Shown one piece after another: positions 43,540 to 52,382 of a stretch of DNA of 64,000 nucleotides. Position 1 is the stretch's first letter. The number at the start of each line of letters is the position of its first letter. The notes beneath the pieces were generated by a model that did not search any database, was not told the origin of the DNA, and worked only from the letters and a program-made list of their open reading frames with translations. Location of the stretch: positions 1 to 64,000 of the forward strand of contig CAZCFY010000011.1 of the NCBI GenBank assembly GCA_964498095.1. Reading direction: 5' to 3'. The position numbers and the translations under genes are program-made. This stretch comes from SG-bin7 sp964498095 (GTDB lineage: Bacteria > Bdellovibrionota > Bdellovibrionia > Bdellovibrionales > SG-bin7).

Positions 43540-46143
43540 ATGACATATAAGTATCAATTGCCAAACAAATTATCAGTGATTTTATTAGAAAGTAAAAAGG
43601 CTCCCGTCGTGTCGGCCCACTTATGGGTTAAAACCGGCAGCGCCGACGAGCGCAAGGGAGAAGAGGGGATTAGTCACTTTATAGAACACTTGGTTTTTAA
43701 GGGCACGCGGGATTTTAAAGTCGGTGAAATAGCGCAAACCATAGAGGGATCCGGTGGCCAGCTCAATGCGTATACGACCTTTGATCAAACGGTTTACCAT
43801 ATTACAATTTCAAAAAATTACTATGACAAGGCTCTTCATGCCATTAGTCAGATGGCCGGCTTTCCGCAATTTGACGAAAAGGAAATTGATAACGAACGTG
43901 AGGTAGTAATCGAGGAAATAAAGCGCTCCGAGGACTCACCCTCGTCGCAAGCAAGCCAACTCTTATTTAAGACGAGTTTTCAAAAGCATCCCTATGGAAT
44001 TCCAATAATCGGTTACGAAAAAATAATTAAGAACGTCAAACGCAAGACTCTTGTTAATTACTATGCCAAGCGCTACGTGCCGCAAAACATGACTTTGGTG
44101 GTGGCCGGTGATTTCGACGTTAAGGAAATGAAGGAAAAGGTAAAAGATTATTTTGGCGTAATAAAAAAGGGCCAGCTCGAAAAACGTCCGCGAAAAAAAG
44201 ACGCGGCGGGGAAGTCCACTAAACTTAAAGTTGAAAAAACGAATTTTGAGGAAACCTTTGTTTACCTCGCGTGGAAAGTGCCCGACATAAAGCACAAAGA
44301 CATTGTTTCTTTAGACTTAATGTCCATGTTATTAGGGGAGGGAGAGTCGGCGCGTCTTTATAAATCCATGCGCCTAGAATCGGCGACAGTAAATTATGTT
44401 GGCACAAGCTGCTTTACCCTAAAAGACCCCGGCTTATTTTTGATAGCGGCCAGTTTAAATGACAAAAACATCGAGGAGTTCTTTAGTAAATTAGAAGAGG
44501 GCCTAAAAGAGGTTCTGCTTTTTCCACCGAATGAGTCTGAACTCAAAAGATGTATCACTTTGCTCGAGGCCGACGAGTACTACGATTTGGAAACTGTAGA
44601 CGGGCTAAACCGCAAGGCTGGATTTTTAGATTATTTTTTGGGTGATTATAAGTTTTATCCAAAATATTTAAAGCAGGTTTATAACTTAAAACCCGAAGAT
44701 ATCGTAAAGGCAGCACGGAAATATTTGGACCCCAAAAACTTAACTGTCACTATTATGACTAAAAACGGTAAGCCCATAGCCGAACGGGTAACCAAAGCCT
44801 GGTCAAAAAGCTTTTCTAAAGTTTTTAGGGATAGCCGGGCCATGAAAGTTTCGAAACAAAAATATAAAAAGCCCAGCAAAAGAATTGCCACCTTAGCAGA
44901 ATCTGCCAAGGTTCCGGAGTTTAAAGAATACAAACTGAAAAACGGGATCAGAATGATTTTTCGGCTGGCAAAAGACACTCCCGTAATTAGCATGCGTTCA
45001 GCGATGCATGGGGGCTTGCGCGCCGAACCCAATGGCAAAGAGGGATTAACGGATTTACTGTCGCGCGCGTGGTGTTCGGGAGCAGGGCCTTATAATGAGC
45101 ATCAAATTAACGAGCTAACGGATTCGATGGCGGCCCGCTTGTCGGCCTTTGGCGGCAGAAATTCGGCGGGACTTTCTTTAACTATGCTTTCGCCCTTCGA
45201 AAAACAAGGGCTTGATTTGGTAGACCAAATTATGAACGCGCCGAAATTTGAGAGAGATATTTTAGAGCGCGAAAAGGCAATGATGCTTGAAGCCTTAAAG
45301 ACTCAAATGGACCAGCCGTCGCATGTCGCGACTTTGATGTTTTTAAAAGAGATGTTTGCGGGTCATGCTTATGCGCGGGATCCACAAGGAACTCAAGAGA
45401 CGATTCAAGGGTTATCGCAATCCGATGTCCGCCGCTGTTACGAGGAACTTACTCAGGCGGCGGGATCTTTGGTGGTTGTTTCGGGACAATGTGACCCTGA
45501 CCTTTGGGTGAATAAATTCAATCAATCCATCGGCAGTTGGAAACCGACAAAAACTCTCTCTGGAACATCGTTAGAAGTTATATCCGCTGACAAGTTTGCC
45601 TTCAAAGAGCTAAATAAGGAGCAAACTCACATCATTACCGGTTACCGCGGATTAACAATCGGAAACTCGCAGCGCTATGCCATGCAGATTCTGCAGTCCA
45701 TTTTGGGCGGCATGGGTGGGCGCCTCTTCGTCGAGCTGCGTGAGAAGGCCTCCCTAGCCTATTCAGTTTCACCGATAAATTTTGAAGGTATCGATACCGG
45801 TTACTGTGGCGCTTATATCGGCTGTTCTCCAGATAAGGGAAAAAAAGCTGTCGATATGATGCTCGCGGAATTCGAGAAAATATCTAGTCACGCTCCAAGT
45901 GAAGCCGAACTTGAGCGCGCGAAAAGTTATTTGATTGGACGCCATGACATAGATTTACAAAGAAACTCCGCTTTTGCGAGCGGAATTTTGTTTAATGAAC
46001 TTTATGGATTGCCTTATCAGGAAATTTTTGAATACGCGCAACGGATCAGCGAGGTTACGGCTAAAGACGTTCAGTCCTTAGCCGCGCAGATTTTTTCACA
46101 GAAAAGAGTTTGTGTTGCTGTGGGAGCTACCAAGCCGTGGTGA
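43540..46143 (+). CDS. M16 family zinc peptidase (two-domain)
   Basis: 867 residues: two M16 halves. The first has the inverted zinc motif HFIEH (His46, Glu49, His50) and the downstream Glu pair around 125-126 (EREVVIEEIKR). The second half has no HxxEH and is the usual inactive partner, with the SILGGMGGRLFVELREK segment of the family near the C-terminus. No signal peptide is seen, so it is probably cytosolic. M16 peptidases cut small peptides in a closed chamber. GAGAG precedes the ATG. Confidence 0.9.
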   Translation: MTYKYQLPNKLSVILLESKKAPVVSAHLWVKTGSADERKGEEGISHFIEHLVFKGTRDFKVGEIAQTIEGSGGQLNAYTTFDQTVYHITISKNYYDKALHAISQMAGFPQFDEKEIDNEREVVIEEIKRSEDSPSSQASQLLFKTSFQKHPYGIPIIGYEKIIKNVKRKTLVNYYAKRYVPQNMTLVVAGDFDVKEMKEKVKDYFGVIKKGQLEKRPRKKDAAGKSTKLKVEKTNFEETFVYLAWKVPDIKHKDIVSLDLMSMLLGEGESARLYKSMRLESATVNYVGTSCFTLKDPGLFLIAASLNDKNIEEFFSKLEEGLKEVLLFPPNESELKRCITLLEADEYYDLETVDGLNRKAGFLDYFLGDYKFYPKYLKQVYNLKPEDIVKAARKYLDPKNLTVTIMTKNGKPIAERVTKAWSKSFSKVFRDSRAMKVSKQKYKKPSKRIATLAESAKVPEFKEYKLKNGIRMIFRLAKDTPVISMRSAMHGGLRAEPNGKEGLTDLLSRAWCSGAGPYNEHQINELTDSMAARLSAFGGRNSAGLSLTMLSPFEKQGLDLVDQIMNAPKFERDILEREKAMMLEALKTQMDQPSHVATLMFLKEMFAGHAYARDPQGTQETIQGLSQSDVRRCYEELTQAAGSLVVVSGQCDPDLWVNKFNQSIGSWKPTKTLSGTSLEVISADKFAFKELNKEQTHIITGYRGLTIGNSQRYAMQILQSILGGMGGRLFVELREKASLAYSVSPINFEGIDTGYCGAYIGCSPDKGKKAVDMMLAEFEKISSHAPSEAELERAKSYLIGRHDIDLQRNSAFASGILFNELYGLPYQEIFEYAQRISEVTAKDVQSLAAQIFSQKRVCVAVGATKPW

Positions 46144-46147
46144 GGTA

Positions 46148-46591
46148 TTACCTACAGGGCCAAGCTTGTGTCACAGAAGACCGGCAAAGCACTGTCTCGG
46201 TAATCGATTTCAATGCGCTATCTGGCGTGTCGTCTTGAACGATCGGCGTACCGTCAACTTTAGAAAAATAAAGACGCTCTACATAAGTCTCTGAAACTGT
46301 TTGTACAGGCACTTCGCAAATGGTGTTAGTAGAAGTCTTTTTGCTCTCTAATACTTGTTTGCTCGCAAGTACGTAGTTTAGATCTTTCATGTTTAATTTA
46401 ATTTCTTGGGGCCCCGCTAGTGTAGTGGTTTTGACAGTGATAACTGCCGCATTGAGGTTTTTATTTTCCTTTACGGAAGTTTCGTAAACGCTCATTTTTA
46501 CGCTGCCGTTAGCATTTGAACAAACAACTGAACGTGTCTGCGCATTGGCCAAAGCCGTAGCAAACAAAATAAAAAATGAAATTAGTTTCAT
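46148..46591 (-). CDS. Secreted protein of unknown function
   Basis: 147 residues with a signal peptide ending ALANAQ. The mature part has four Cys (likely paired) and alternating strands. AAAGGAG before the ATG is a good ribosome site. Its stop is four bases from the convergent M16 stop. A short secreted peptide gene lies 22 bases upstream on the same strand and may be co-transcribed. Confidence 0.7.
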   Translation of the reverse strand: MKLISFFILFATALANAQTRSVVCSNANGSVKMSVYETSVKENKNLNAAVITVKTTTLAGPQEIKLNMKDLNYVLASKQVLESKKTSTNTICEVPVQTVSETYVERLYFSKVDGTPIVQDDTPDSALKSITETVLCRSSVTQAWPCR

Positions 46592-46613
46592 TGTGATTCT
46601 CCTTTAAACAAAT

Positions 46614-46724
46614 TTATTCCCTATCAATTTTCAAGCAAATGGAGTCTTCGCGGGTATTGGCGTTGGATACCGCCGAGGCAATGCCAATTATTGTTAGCGC
46701 AATTAGAAAATATTTCACAGACAC
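46614..46724 (-). CDS. Very small secreted peptide candidate (36 residues)
   Basis: On the minus strand a GTG at 46724, nine bases after GGAG, opens a frame beginning MSVKYFLIALTIIGIASA. It has a textbook signal peptide with cleavage near SNA, leaving about 14 residues with one Cys (ICLKIDRE end). The second GTG at 46718 is also possible. It is followed 22 bases later by another secreted protein gene. It could be a real peptide or the broken remnant of an older secreted gene. No family known. Confidence 0.45.
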   Translation of the reverse strand: MSVKYFLIALTIIGIASAVSNANTREDSICLKIDRE

Positions 46725-46792
46725 GGCGAGAGGCTCCTATTAGATCTTTTAAACAAGATGCGGAGCCTATCTGCAGAAAGAAGGCCAGATAT

Positions 46793-47203
46793 TTAGAAGT
46801 ATTTTTTGTGTTCGATATAAAGACAGCGGTTAGCAATAACCTTGATTCCCGCCGCTTCGGCACGTCTTTCGGCTTCAGGGTTGGTGATGCCGAGTTGCAG
46901 CCATAAAAGCTCCACACCCCCAGCAGCAATGGCCTCGTCGACCACCTGAGGAATATTCTCTGGACGTCGAAACACATCGATAAACTTGCGGTAGTCAGCG
47001 GGAACATCAATCAACTTAGAGTAAACTTTAAAACCGTCAAAATCTTCGCCTCGCGGGTGGATACCAACAACGTCATAGCCCTGAGAGCGCATGTAAGTGG
47101 GTACCGAATGGCTAGGTTTTGATTTGTCGCCACTTAAACCATAAATACAGATCTTCTTATACTTCTCCAGGAGCGCTTTAAACTCGGTATCTTTAACGTT
47201 CAT
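46793..47203 (-). CDS. CoA-binding domain protein (YccU-like)
   Basis: 136 residues with a Rossmann CoA-binding fold. Signatures: IYGLSGDKSKPSHSVPTYMR near residue 20, GYDVVGIHPRGE, the DVFRRPE loop, LWLQLGITNPEAERRA and a terminal NRCLYIEHKKY. Family members are small cytosolic proteins, some acyl-CoA linked. I chose the ATG at 47203; a GTG at 47245 adds 14 residues. TATAAT (47213-47218) is nine bases before this ATG, and there is no ribosome site, so a leaderless message is possible. Confidence 0.85.
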   Translation of the reverse strand: MNVKDTEFKALLEKYKKICIYGLSGDKSKPSHSVPTYMRSQGYDVVGIHPRGEDFDGFKVYSKLIDVPADYRKFIDVFRRPENIPQVVDEAIAAGGVELLWLQLGITNPEAERRAEAAGIKVIANRCLYIEHKKYF

Positions 47204-47212
47204 ACAAAGAGT

Positions 47213-47218
47213 ATTATA
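47213..47218 (-). promoter_or_regulatory. -10 box just upstream of the CoA-binding gene
   Basis: TATAAT on the minus strand, nine bases from the ATG. A -35-like TTTAGA lies 15 bases before it. If used, transcription starts a few bases before or at the ATG. Confidence 0.4.
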
Positions 47219-47345
47219 TACATTTATACTAGGTCTAAATAGCACTTATTCTCATTTTGAGAATTGCCCCAAAAGTTTACAAAATCACCCTAAATCCCTT
47301 AAAATATATACAGATTCCGCCGTTTATATAGTTAGGGGAGAACTC

Positions 47346-47930
47346 ATGAGCTCTAGACCTAGCATTGATTTGTTAACGAGCCCGGAGGAATTTTTTCGGG
47401 ACGCCGTCAACGAAGCCTTTGAAAAACGAAAGGTTGAGACCCTTCCTGTCGTCAAGAATTACGTCGTTGGTTTGCTAAATAAATATATGTTAACCGAGCG
47501 GCTCTCGCGCGACACTTTAGCCGAAATGTATCTTCGCGCTAACTCGTCAGAAAAAACAATTCGCATCGAACTCTTGCAGCAGTTGGGAGACACATCTCTT
47601 TACATCAGCGGTTTTTTTGGCGATTCTTTGCAAAGAAAAATTGTAGATATCGACTATTATATCGAAATGGGTGAAGTGGCATATTCTAGCCTCTCATCGA
47701 CTCTCGCGGAAGATCTAAATGCCCGTGTCTTTAGTGAAATGTCGCAAAAGTTTGTGGCCATGGTCGATGTCTTGACTTACATCAGTCAAAAATCGTCGGC
47801 GGACACAAACCTAAATCTGTTAAGACTTTATGAGAAGTATTTGAAAACGGGTTCTGACTTAGCTAAAGACGAAATTATAAACAAAGGTTTGGCCTTACCG
47901 GCTGCAGTGAATAAGAAAACCAAGCAATAG
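47346..47930 (+). CDS. Conserved-looking cytosolic protein of unknown function
   Basis: 194 residues, no signal or membrane helix, all-helical by composition, with acidic and Ser-rich stretches. TAGGGGAG before the ATG is a strong ribosome site. The start is followed by tatB 34 bases after the stop, so it may share the tat transcript. A TTGAGA / CAAAAT pair (47257-47285) could be its promoter. No family recognised. Confidence 0.65.
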   Translation: MSSRPSIDLLTSPEEFFRDAVNEAFEKRKVETLPVVKNYVVGLLNKYMLTERLSRDTLAEMYLRANSSEKTIRIELLQQLGDTSLYISGFFGDSLQRKIVDIDYYIEMGEVAYSSLSSTLAEDLNARVFSEMSQKFVAMVDVLTYISQKSSADTNLNLLRLYEKYLKTGSDLAKDEIINKGLALPAAVNKKTKQ

Positions 47931-47964
47931 ACAACCGAACCCGCCTCAAGTAGAATTTTACGAT

Positions 47965-48297
47965 ATGTTTAACCTTGGCATGGGCGAATTTATAGTCATC
48001 GGGATCATCGCGCTGATATTTATCGGCCCCCGCCAGCTTCCGGAAGTGGCCAAAGCGCTGGCGAAAGTAATTAATGAAGTTAAGCGTGCGGTGGGAGACG
48101 TTTCCACGTCTTTTAAAAAAGGCAGAGATGGCACGGAAGACTGGATGAAGGACCTAACAAGCCAAATCATAAATGCTGGTCAGCAACCGCCGCCGCCGGA
48201 GGCGGACAACAAACCTTATTACGTAAGTCCAGAACCCGAATCCAAACCGATTGAAAGTGTTACGGAAGGCAAAGAAAAAGACGAAAAGAAGAGCTAG
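47965..48297 (+). CDS. tatB: Sec-independent translocase TatB (TatA/B family)
   Basis: 110 residues. One N-terminal helix (EFIVIGIIALIFIGP) is followed by the hinge GPRQLPEVAKALAKVINEVKR and an amphipathic helix, then a Pro/Glu-rich tail. The FNLGMGE start, with Glu8, and the GPRQLP hinge favour TatB over TatA. It pairs with the next gene TatC to export folded proteins. A separate TatA is not seen, so this protein might serve both roles. Confidence 0.85.
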   Translation: MFNLGMGEFIVIGIIALIFIGPRQLPEVAKALAKVINEVKRAVGDVSTSFKKGRDGTEDWMKDLTSQIINAGQQPPPPEADNKPYYVSPEPESKPIESVTEGKEKDEKKS

Positions 48298-48315
48298 GGA
48301 GTCCTAGACACAGCC

Positions 48316-49059
48316 ATGACTGAGCCGACCGACCAAGAAGCCGCAGAAACACTTACCTCTCACCTCGAAGAATTGAGAACACGGGTTATCAATTGCGCGT
48401 ATATAATTACCCTGGGTTCTATTCTCGGCTACATATATAGCGATAAATTATTTGAAGTCATTCGCAGCCCAATTAAACCGTATCTCCCCGAGGGCGGATT
48501 AGTTTTCACGAATCCGGTCGACAAATTCGCGGCGTTTTTAAGAATTTCAATTTTTGCCGGCCTAGTGCTGACTTGCCCACTGTGGCTATACCAACTCTGG
48601 CGATTTGTCGCCCCCGGGCTTTATGCAAAAGAGAAAAAGTACAGTTTGGTATTTATCTTTTTTGGTTCCTTGCTTTTTTTGGTAGGCCTCACCTTTGCCT
48701 ACTTTTTGGTTTTCCCAATGGCCTTTGATTTCTTACTTAACTTTGGCGGCACTACCGATAAACCGATGATTACCATTGACGAATATTTATCGTTCTTCAC
48801 TACCACGTCGGTCGTTTTCGGCGCGATGTTTGAGATGCCATTGGTGTTAGTTATTTTGGGAATGATGGGAGTACTTGATCAAAAGACTTTACGTGAGTCG
48901 CGCCGCTATGCCATTGTTGTGTTATCGGTAGTTTCCGCTCTAGTAACACCACCGGACGTCTTAAGTATGTTTTTACTTTTTGTGCCTATGCTTTTGCTTT
49001 ATGAGCTGTCTATTATCCTGGTAGGATTCTTTGGTCATCGCGAACAACTTGGGAGCTAG
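48316..49059 (+). CDS. tatC: Sec-independent translocase TatC
   Basis: 247 residues and six membrane helices. Signatures: LTSHLEELRTRV at the N-terminus, the PLWLYQLWRFVAPGLY segment, and FGAMFEMPLVLVILG. TatC recognises the twin-arginine signal. It follows tatB by 18 bases. Its last 47 bases overlap the end of the convergent RDD gene. Confidence 0.95.
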   Translation: MTEPTDQEAAETLTSHLEELRTRVINCAYIITLGSILGYIYSDKLFEVIRSPIKPYLPEGGLVFTNPVDKFAAFLRISIFAGLVLTCPLWLYQLWRFVAPGLYAKEKKYSLVFIFFGSLLFLVGLTFAYFLVFPMAFDFLLNFGGTTDKPMITIDEYLSFFTTTSVVFGAMFEMPLVLVILGMMGVLDQKTLRESRRYAIVVLSVVSALVTPPDVLSMFLLFVPMLLLYELSIILVGFFGHREQLGS

Positions 49060-49528
49060 ATAGAAGGTCGTGCAAAGCCCGGCCGTCCTTTCTAATAAAC
49101 GCCAGTAAAAAACCGAAGCCAAAAAACATAACCGAGAAAAACTTGCCGACAATTTCGCGCGCGAGAACCTGAAAAACCGTAAGCTCAGCCGCTCCGTGGG
49201 CGGGGCGCACGGCCAAATTAAAAATCATTTTTCCTGGTGATGCCGAGTAATTCAAATAGAAATAAGAATAATAAACAAAAACAACGACCTGGGCGGGAAT
49301 TCCCCAATAAACGAAGTGGGTAACTAATGCGTGAATTAAGGTAGGGAAATGGTTGCCCTGCACTAAGGCGGCCATCATAAAGATTTCGACGAAAAGTAAA
49401 ATGATTAAAATAAAAAAACCGTCAATCAAAAAGGCTAAAAACCGCAAGACAAGATTTACCGATTCAACTTTAGGCTCTACAGTTTTTACGCGGATTTTTT
49501 TATCAAAAAGAACCATGCTGTCAGCCAT
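49013..49528 (-). CDS. RDD-family membrane protein
   Basis: 171 residues with three hydrophobic segments. The first helix has FLAFLIDGFFILIILL, which holds the RDD-type Arg/Asp positions, then SPGKMIFNLAVRP and the VLAREIVGKFFSVMF helix, followed by ALHDLLSSSQVV, the typical RDD tail. Function of the family is mostly unknown (some are transport-linked). The 3' end overlaps tatC by 47 bases. Confidence 0.8.
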   Translation of the reverse strand: MADSMVLFDKKIRVKTVEPKVESVNLVLRFLAFLIDGFFILIILLFVEIFMMAALVQGNHFPTLIHALVTHFVYWGIPAQVVVFVYYSYFYLNYSASPGKMIFNLAVRPAHGAAELTVFQVLAREIVGKFFSVMFFGFGFLLAFIRKDGRALHDLLSSSQVVRDDQRILPG

Positions 49529-49565
49529 AATAGCGTTTTAATGGCCGACAGCTTCGCGGTCAATT

Positions 49566-52244
49566 TTAATTAGCGGAAGATACCATGATCGCGGGCTTCT
49601 GACAGTAATCGATTAATACGACCGATTTTGCCATCCCCGCGTCAGTAGCAGAGATTTGCACCTCGTTAGTCAATGCTACATAAGTATGTTTTACAACCTT
49701 ATTGTCCACTTTTACCACGATTGAGGCGGGGTCAACACTGTCGTATTTTAGCTTAAACGAAGTCATCAGATTAAGCTTCTTGGTAACAAGACTACCGATT
49801 GTCGCCAATCCTTTTGCGTAGTCCGGTGACGCCAGATCCACAGCGGTATCATTATTTAATTTAATAATATCAGTATAACCATAACCTACTTCGTTTTCAC
49901 CGCCGGCTGGTACAGTTAATGGATTAGTATAAATCATACCCGAGACGAGAAGCGGTTGTGTTGGTCGGCGCATTTTGAGTTTAGAATAAACCGTTTCGTG
50001 AGTTACGTTTCCACAGTCAGAGGCTTTAGAGGTCACTTCGGCGCCATCGGGATCAACTACCGGTTTGATTCCCGCAGGATAGATGGCGCAGATGTCATTT
50101 TCGTCGGCAACGAAGACTATTGCTAGGGCCGAGTCGGCTCGAAAAAACCCCTGGCTTTGCGCTAAAGCATAATTGTTATCATTTAACATCTGAGTTAAAG
50201 AGTACAATCCTTCTTCACCCCCGTCAGAGGCATTATCTGTAGGCTGAGAAGTTAACTTATAGGCCAGCTGCTGGCGGATCGTGTTTATACTTAAGCTTTT
50301 ATTACTTAACACGTAGCCGTCGCCTCTAGCGCTCTTGAAGAGCTTTCCAGAATAATTGCTCTTACTGCCATGAGCAAGCACGACACCAATTTGAAAGTCG
50401 ACATCAGCAGGCAATTGCGCGACGAAACTGTCAATACCGGCGGCAATACCAGCTTTCTCTTGGTCGAGTGAACCCGAAGAATCCGTAATAAATAATATGT
50501 CGATTTTTTTGGTAATCTCTACGTCCGGCTGATCATAGCGGTCTTGGTAGCACTTCGGCGCAGTGTCTTCGATCTTCCAGCTGTAAGCGGCATAACCAGT
50601 GTTGCCCGCCTTATCCGTAGCATATACCGATAAATAATGATCGCCTAAAAGCAAATTCAATATAGAAACGCTACCGAGAACTAAACACGGATAGTCCACG
50701 CCATCGAGTTTACAATAGAATTTATCCAGACCGCTGCCACTTTCGACAACTGTGTAGGTGAAGGCAGCGGTTTTCTCTGTGGTTGGATTTTTTGGCGTCG
50801 TTACCAAATCTACCACGGGAGCAATTGTGTCAATCATCCACTGATGAACGGCGGGAACTGATTCGTTGCCGGCGTTATCTACGGCTTTAATATAAACAGA
50901 GTGGTTGCCCTCAGAGAGATTTGCAACCGAGTAAGGACTTGTGCAATCCTTATAGTTATTGGGATTATCAAGTGAACACAAAGTTTTCGCGACACCACTT
51001 TCTCCGTCGGTAGCAATAAACTCAAAGGTAGCGCTAGGATTTTTATCATAGGGGAGAGGAGCCTTAGTAATTTTAATTGTCGGTAAACCGTTATCGATCA
51101 TCCAGTTCCACTTTGCGGATTCCGATTCGTTTCCGGCAAAATCCAGAGCTTTTACCTCAAAGGCATGGGCGCCCGAAGCAAGTGCGGCGTACATTTGTGG
51201 ACTCGCACAATCAGAAAAATTCGCGGCGTCTAATTTACAAGAATATTTGGCCACGCCACTACCGCCAACGTCGGAAGCTGAAAAAACAAACTTAGCTTCT
51301 CTACTGCTGGTTGGGTTCTTAGGGAATTCAGTAAGGATAATTTTCGGGGCAATCGAATCCACTAAAAACGCGTGATCCAACGGTAAAGATTTATTCCCCG
51401 CTTTATCAAAGGCTACGACAGAATATTTATGGTCTCCCTCGGAAAATTTAAATGAATCATCGGCCGTACAATCCTTAGTGGCGTCGGCGTCGAGAACACA
51501 TTTTAAAACATCAATTCCGCTACCGTCGTCTTTGGCGACTACGGGAAACTTAATATCACTCTTATTTATGATTTTGGCGACATTTTGGCCAAAAGCGAGT
51601 GTCGGTGGAACTGTGTCAATAAGCCAATTATAAGAAATTAAATCGGATTTGTTACCGGCTTTATCCACGGCTTGAAGCGAAAACTGCTTTTTTCCGTCTG
51701 TTAAACTCATAAAGTCGCGCTTTAAATCCATGCATGATAAAAATGGCTGACCTTCAAGCTTACAGAGAATATTTTCGATGCCGCTGCCGTTGTCATCACT
51801 GGCTGCAAAGGTAAAAGTTCCTGAACTTAAATTTGTAATAAGTTTGGGTGAAGATAATAGATTTACTTTTGGGGCAATCGAATCTACTTCCCAATCATGT
51901 GTCGCGGGATCCGAAGAGCCATTGTTTTCGGCGATAAAAGCCTTAACTTCAAAGTGATGTGGCCCTTCGTTAAGAGCTGTAATACTTTGACCGGGTTGGC
52001 ACTCAAAGAAATCGGTATCGACCTGACATTCATATTTAACAATCGGTGCACCATTAGAAGCGGAACCTATAAAGTCGATGGCTGTATTTACTTGATTATC
52101 AAGGGCTTTGGGTGCGGATAGAATTCTTACCGATACGCTAGGTGCACTCAGTTGATTAACTTTCGTGGATGCGGAAAAGTCTACTTTGGAGCAACCAGTG
52201 AGAGCAAAGATTGTGGTGATATATATAAGATTATGTAACTTCAT
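49566..52244 (-). CDS. Lipoprotein with six Ig-like repeats and a VWA domain (adhesin-like)
   Basis: 892 residues. The signal ends LTGC (Cys18). Then come six repeats of about 85-90 residues, each built like: P..V.....P.N.T.....F.F.A.D..SG....CKLD....C.......L..G.H...V.A.DKAGN.S....W.ID. Each repeat has a likely Cys-Cys pair. Next is a VWA domain starting DILFITDSSGSLD with the metal site DxSxS, up to about residue 770, then a beta-rich tail. The layout matches large surface adhesins. Export depends on the lipoprotein path. GGGGGA precedes the ATG. Confidence 0.85.
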   Translation of the reverse strand: MKLHNLIYITTIFALTGCSKVDFSASTKVNQLSAPSVSVRILSAPKALDNQVNTAIDFIGSASNGAPIVKYECQVDTDFFECQPGQSITALNEGPHHFEVKAFIAENNGSSDPATHDWEVDSIAPKVNLLSSPKLITNLSSGTFTFAASDDNGSGIENILCKLEGQPFLSCMDLKRDFMSLTDGKKQFSLQAVDKAGNKSDLISYNWLIDTVPPTLAFGQNVAKIINKSDIKFPVVAKDDGSGIDVLKCVLDADATKDCTADDSFKFSEGDHKYSVVAFDKAGNKSLPLDHAFLVDSIAPKIILTEFPKNPTSSREAKFVFSASDVGGSGVAKYSCKLDAANFSDCASPQMYAALASGAHAFEVKALDFAGNESESAKWNWMIDNGLPTIKITKAPLPYDKNPSATFEFIATDGESGVAKTLCSLDNPNNYKDCTSPYSVANLSEGNHSVYIKAVDNAGNESVPAVHQWMIDTIAPVVDLVTTPKNPTTEKTAAFTYTVVESGSGLDKFYCKLDGVDYPCLVLGSVSILNLLLGDHYLSVYATDKAGNTGYAAYSWKIEDTAPKCYQDRYDQPDVEITKKIDILFITDSSGSLDQEKAGIAAGIDSFVAQLPADVDFQIGVVLAHGSKSNYSGKLFKSARGDGYVLSNKSLSINTIRQQLAYKLTSQPTDNASDGGEEGLYSLTQMLNDNNYALAQSQGFFRADSALAIVFVADENDICAIYPAGIKPVVDPDGAEVTSKASDCGNVTHETVYSKLKMRRPTQPLLVSGMIYTNPLTVPAGGENEVGYGYTDIIKLNNDTAVDLASPDYAKGLATIGSLVTKKLNLMTSFKLKYDSVDPASIVVKVDNKVVKHTYVALTNEVQISATDAGMAKSVVLIDYCQKPAIMVSSAN

Positions 52245-52382
52245 TTAAAATCCCCCTACGCCGTAATGAGGTTGCATGACCGGGGCCATGAGGGGACGCG
52301 CAAATGCTAAGCGCTTGGAAAGTTCATCAACAGGTGTCAAAAATTTTGTCTACAATCGAGATTACCCGGTCTCAAACTGAGA
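52245..52382 (-). other. Intergenic region upstream of the repeat/VWA lipoprotein
   Basis: 138 bases between the mutase gene and the lipoprotein gene. It must hold the lipoprotein promoter; I see TTGACA on the minus strand near 52335-52345 without a good -10. No gene. Confidence 0.3.

Noticed and set aside
46624..47010. 128-codon minus-strand frame overlapping the CoA-binding gene
   Set aside because: The overlapping frame has clear family motifs; this one has none and no ribosome site.
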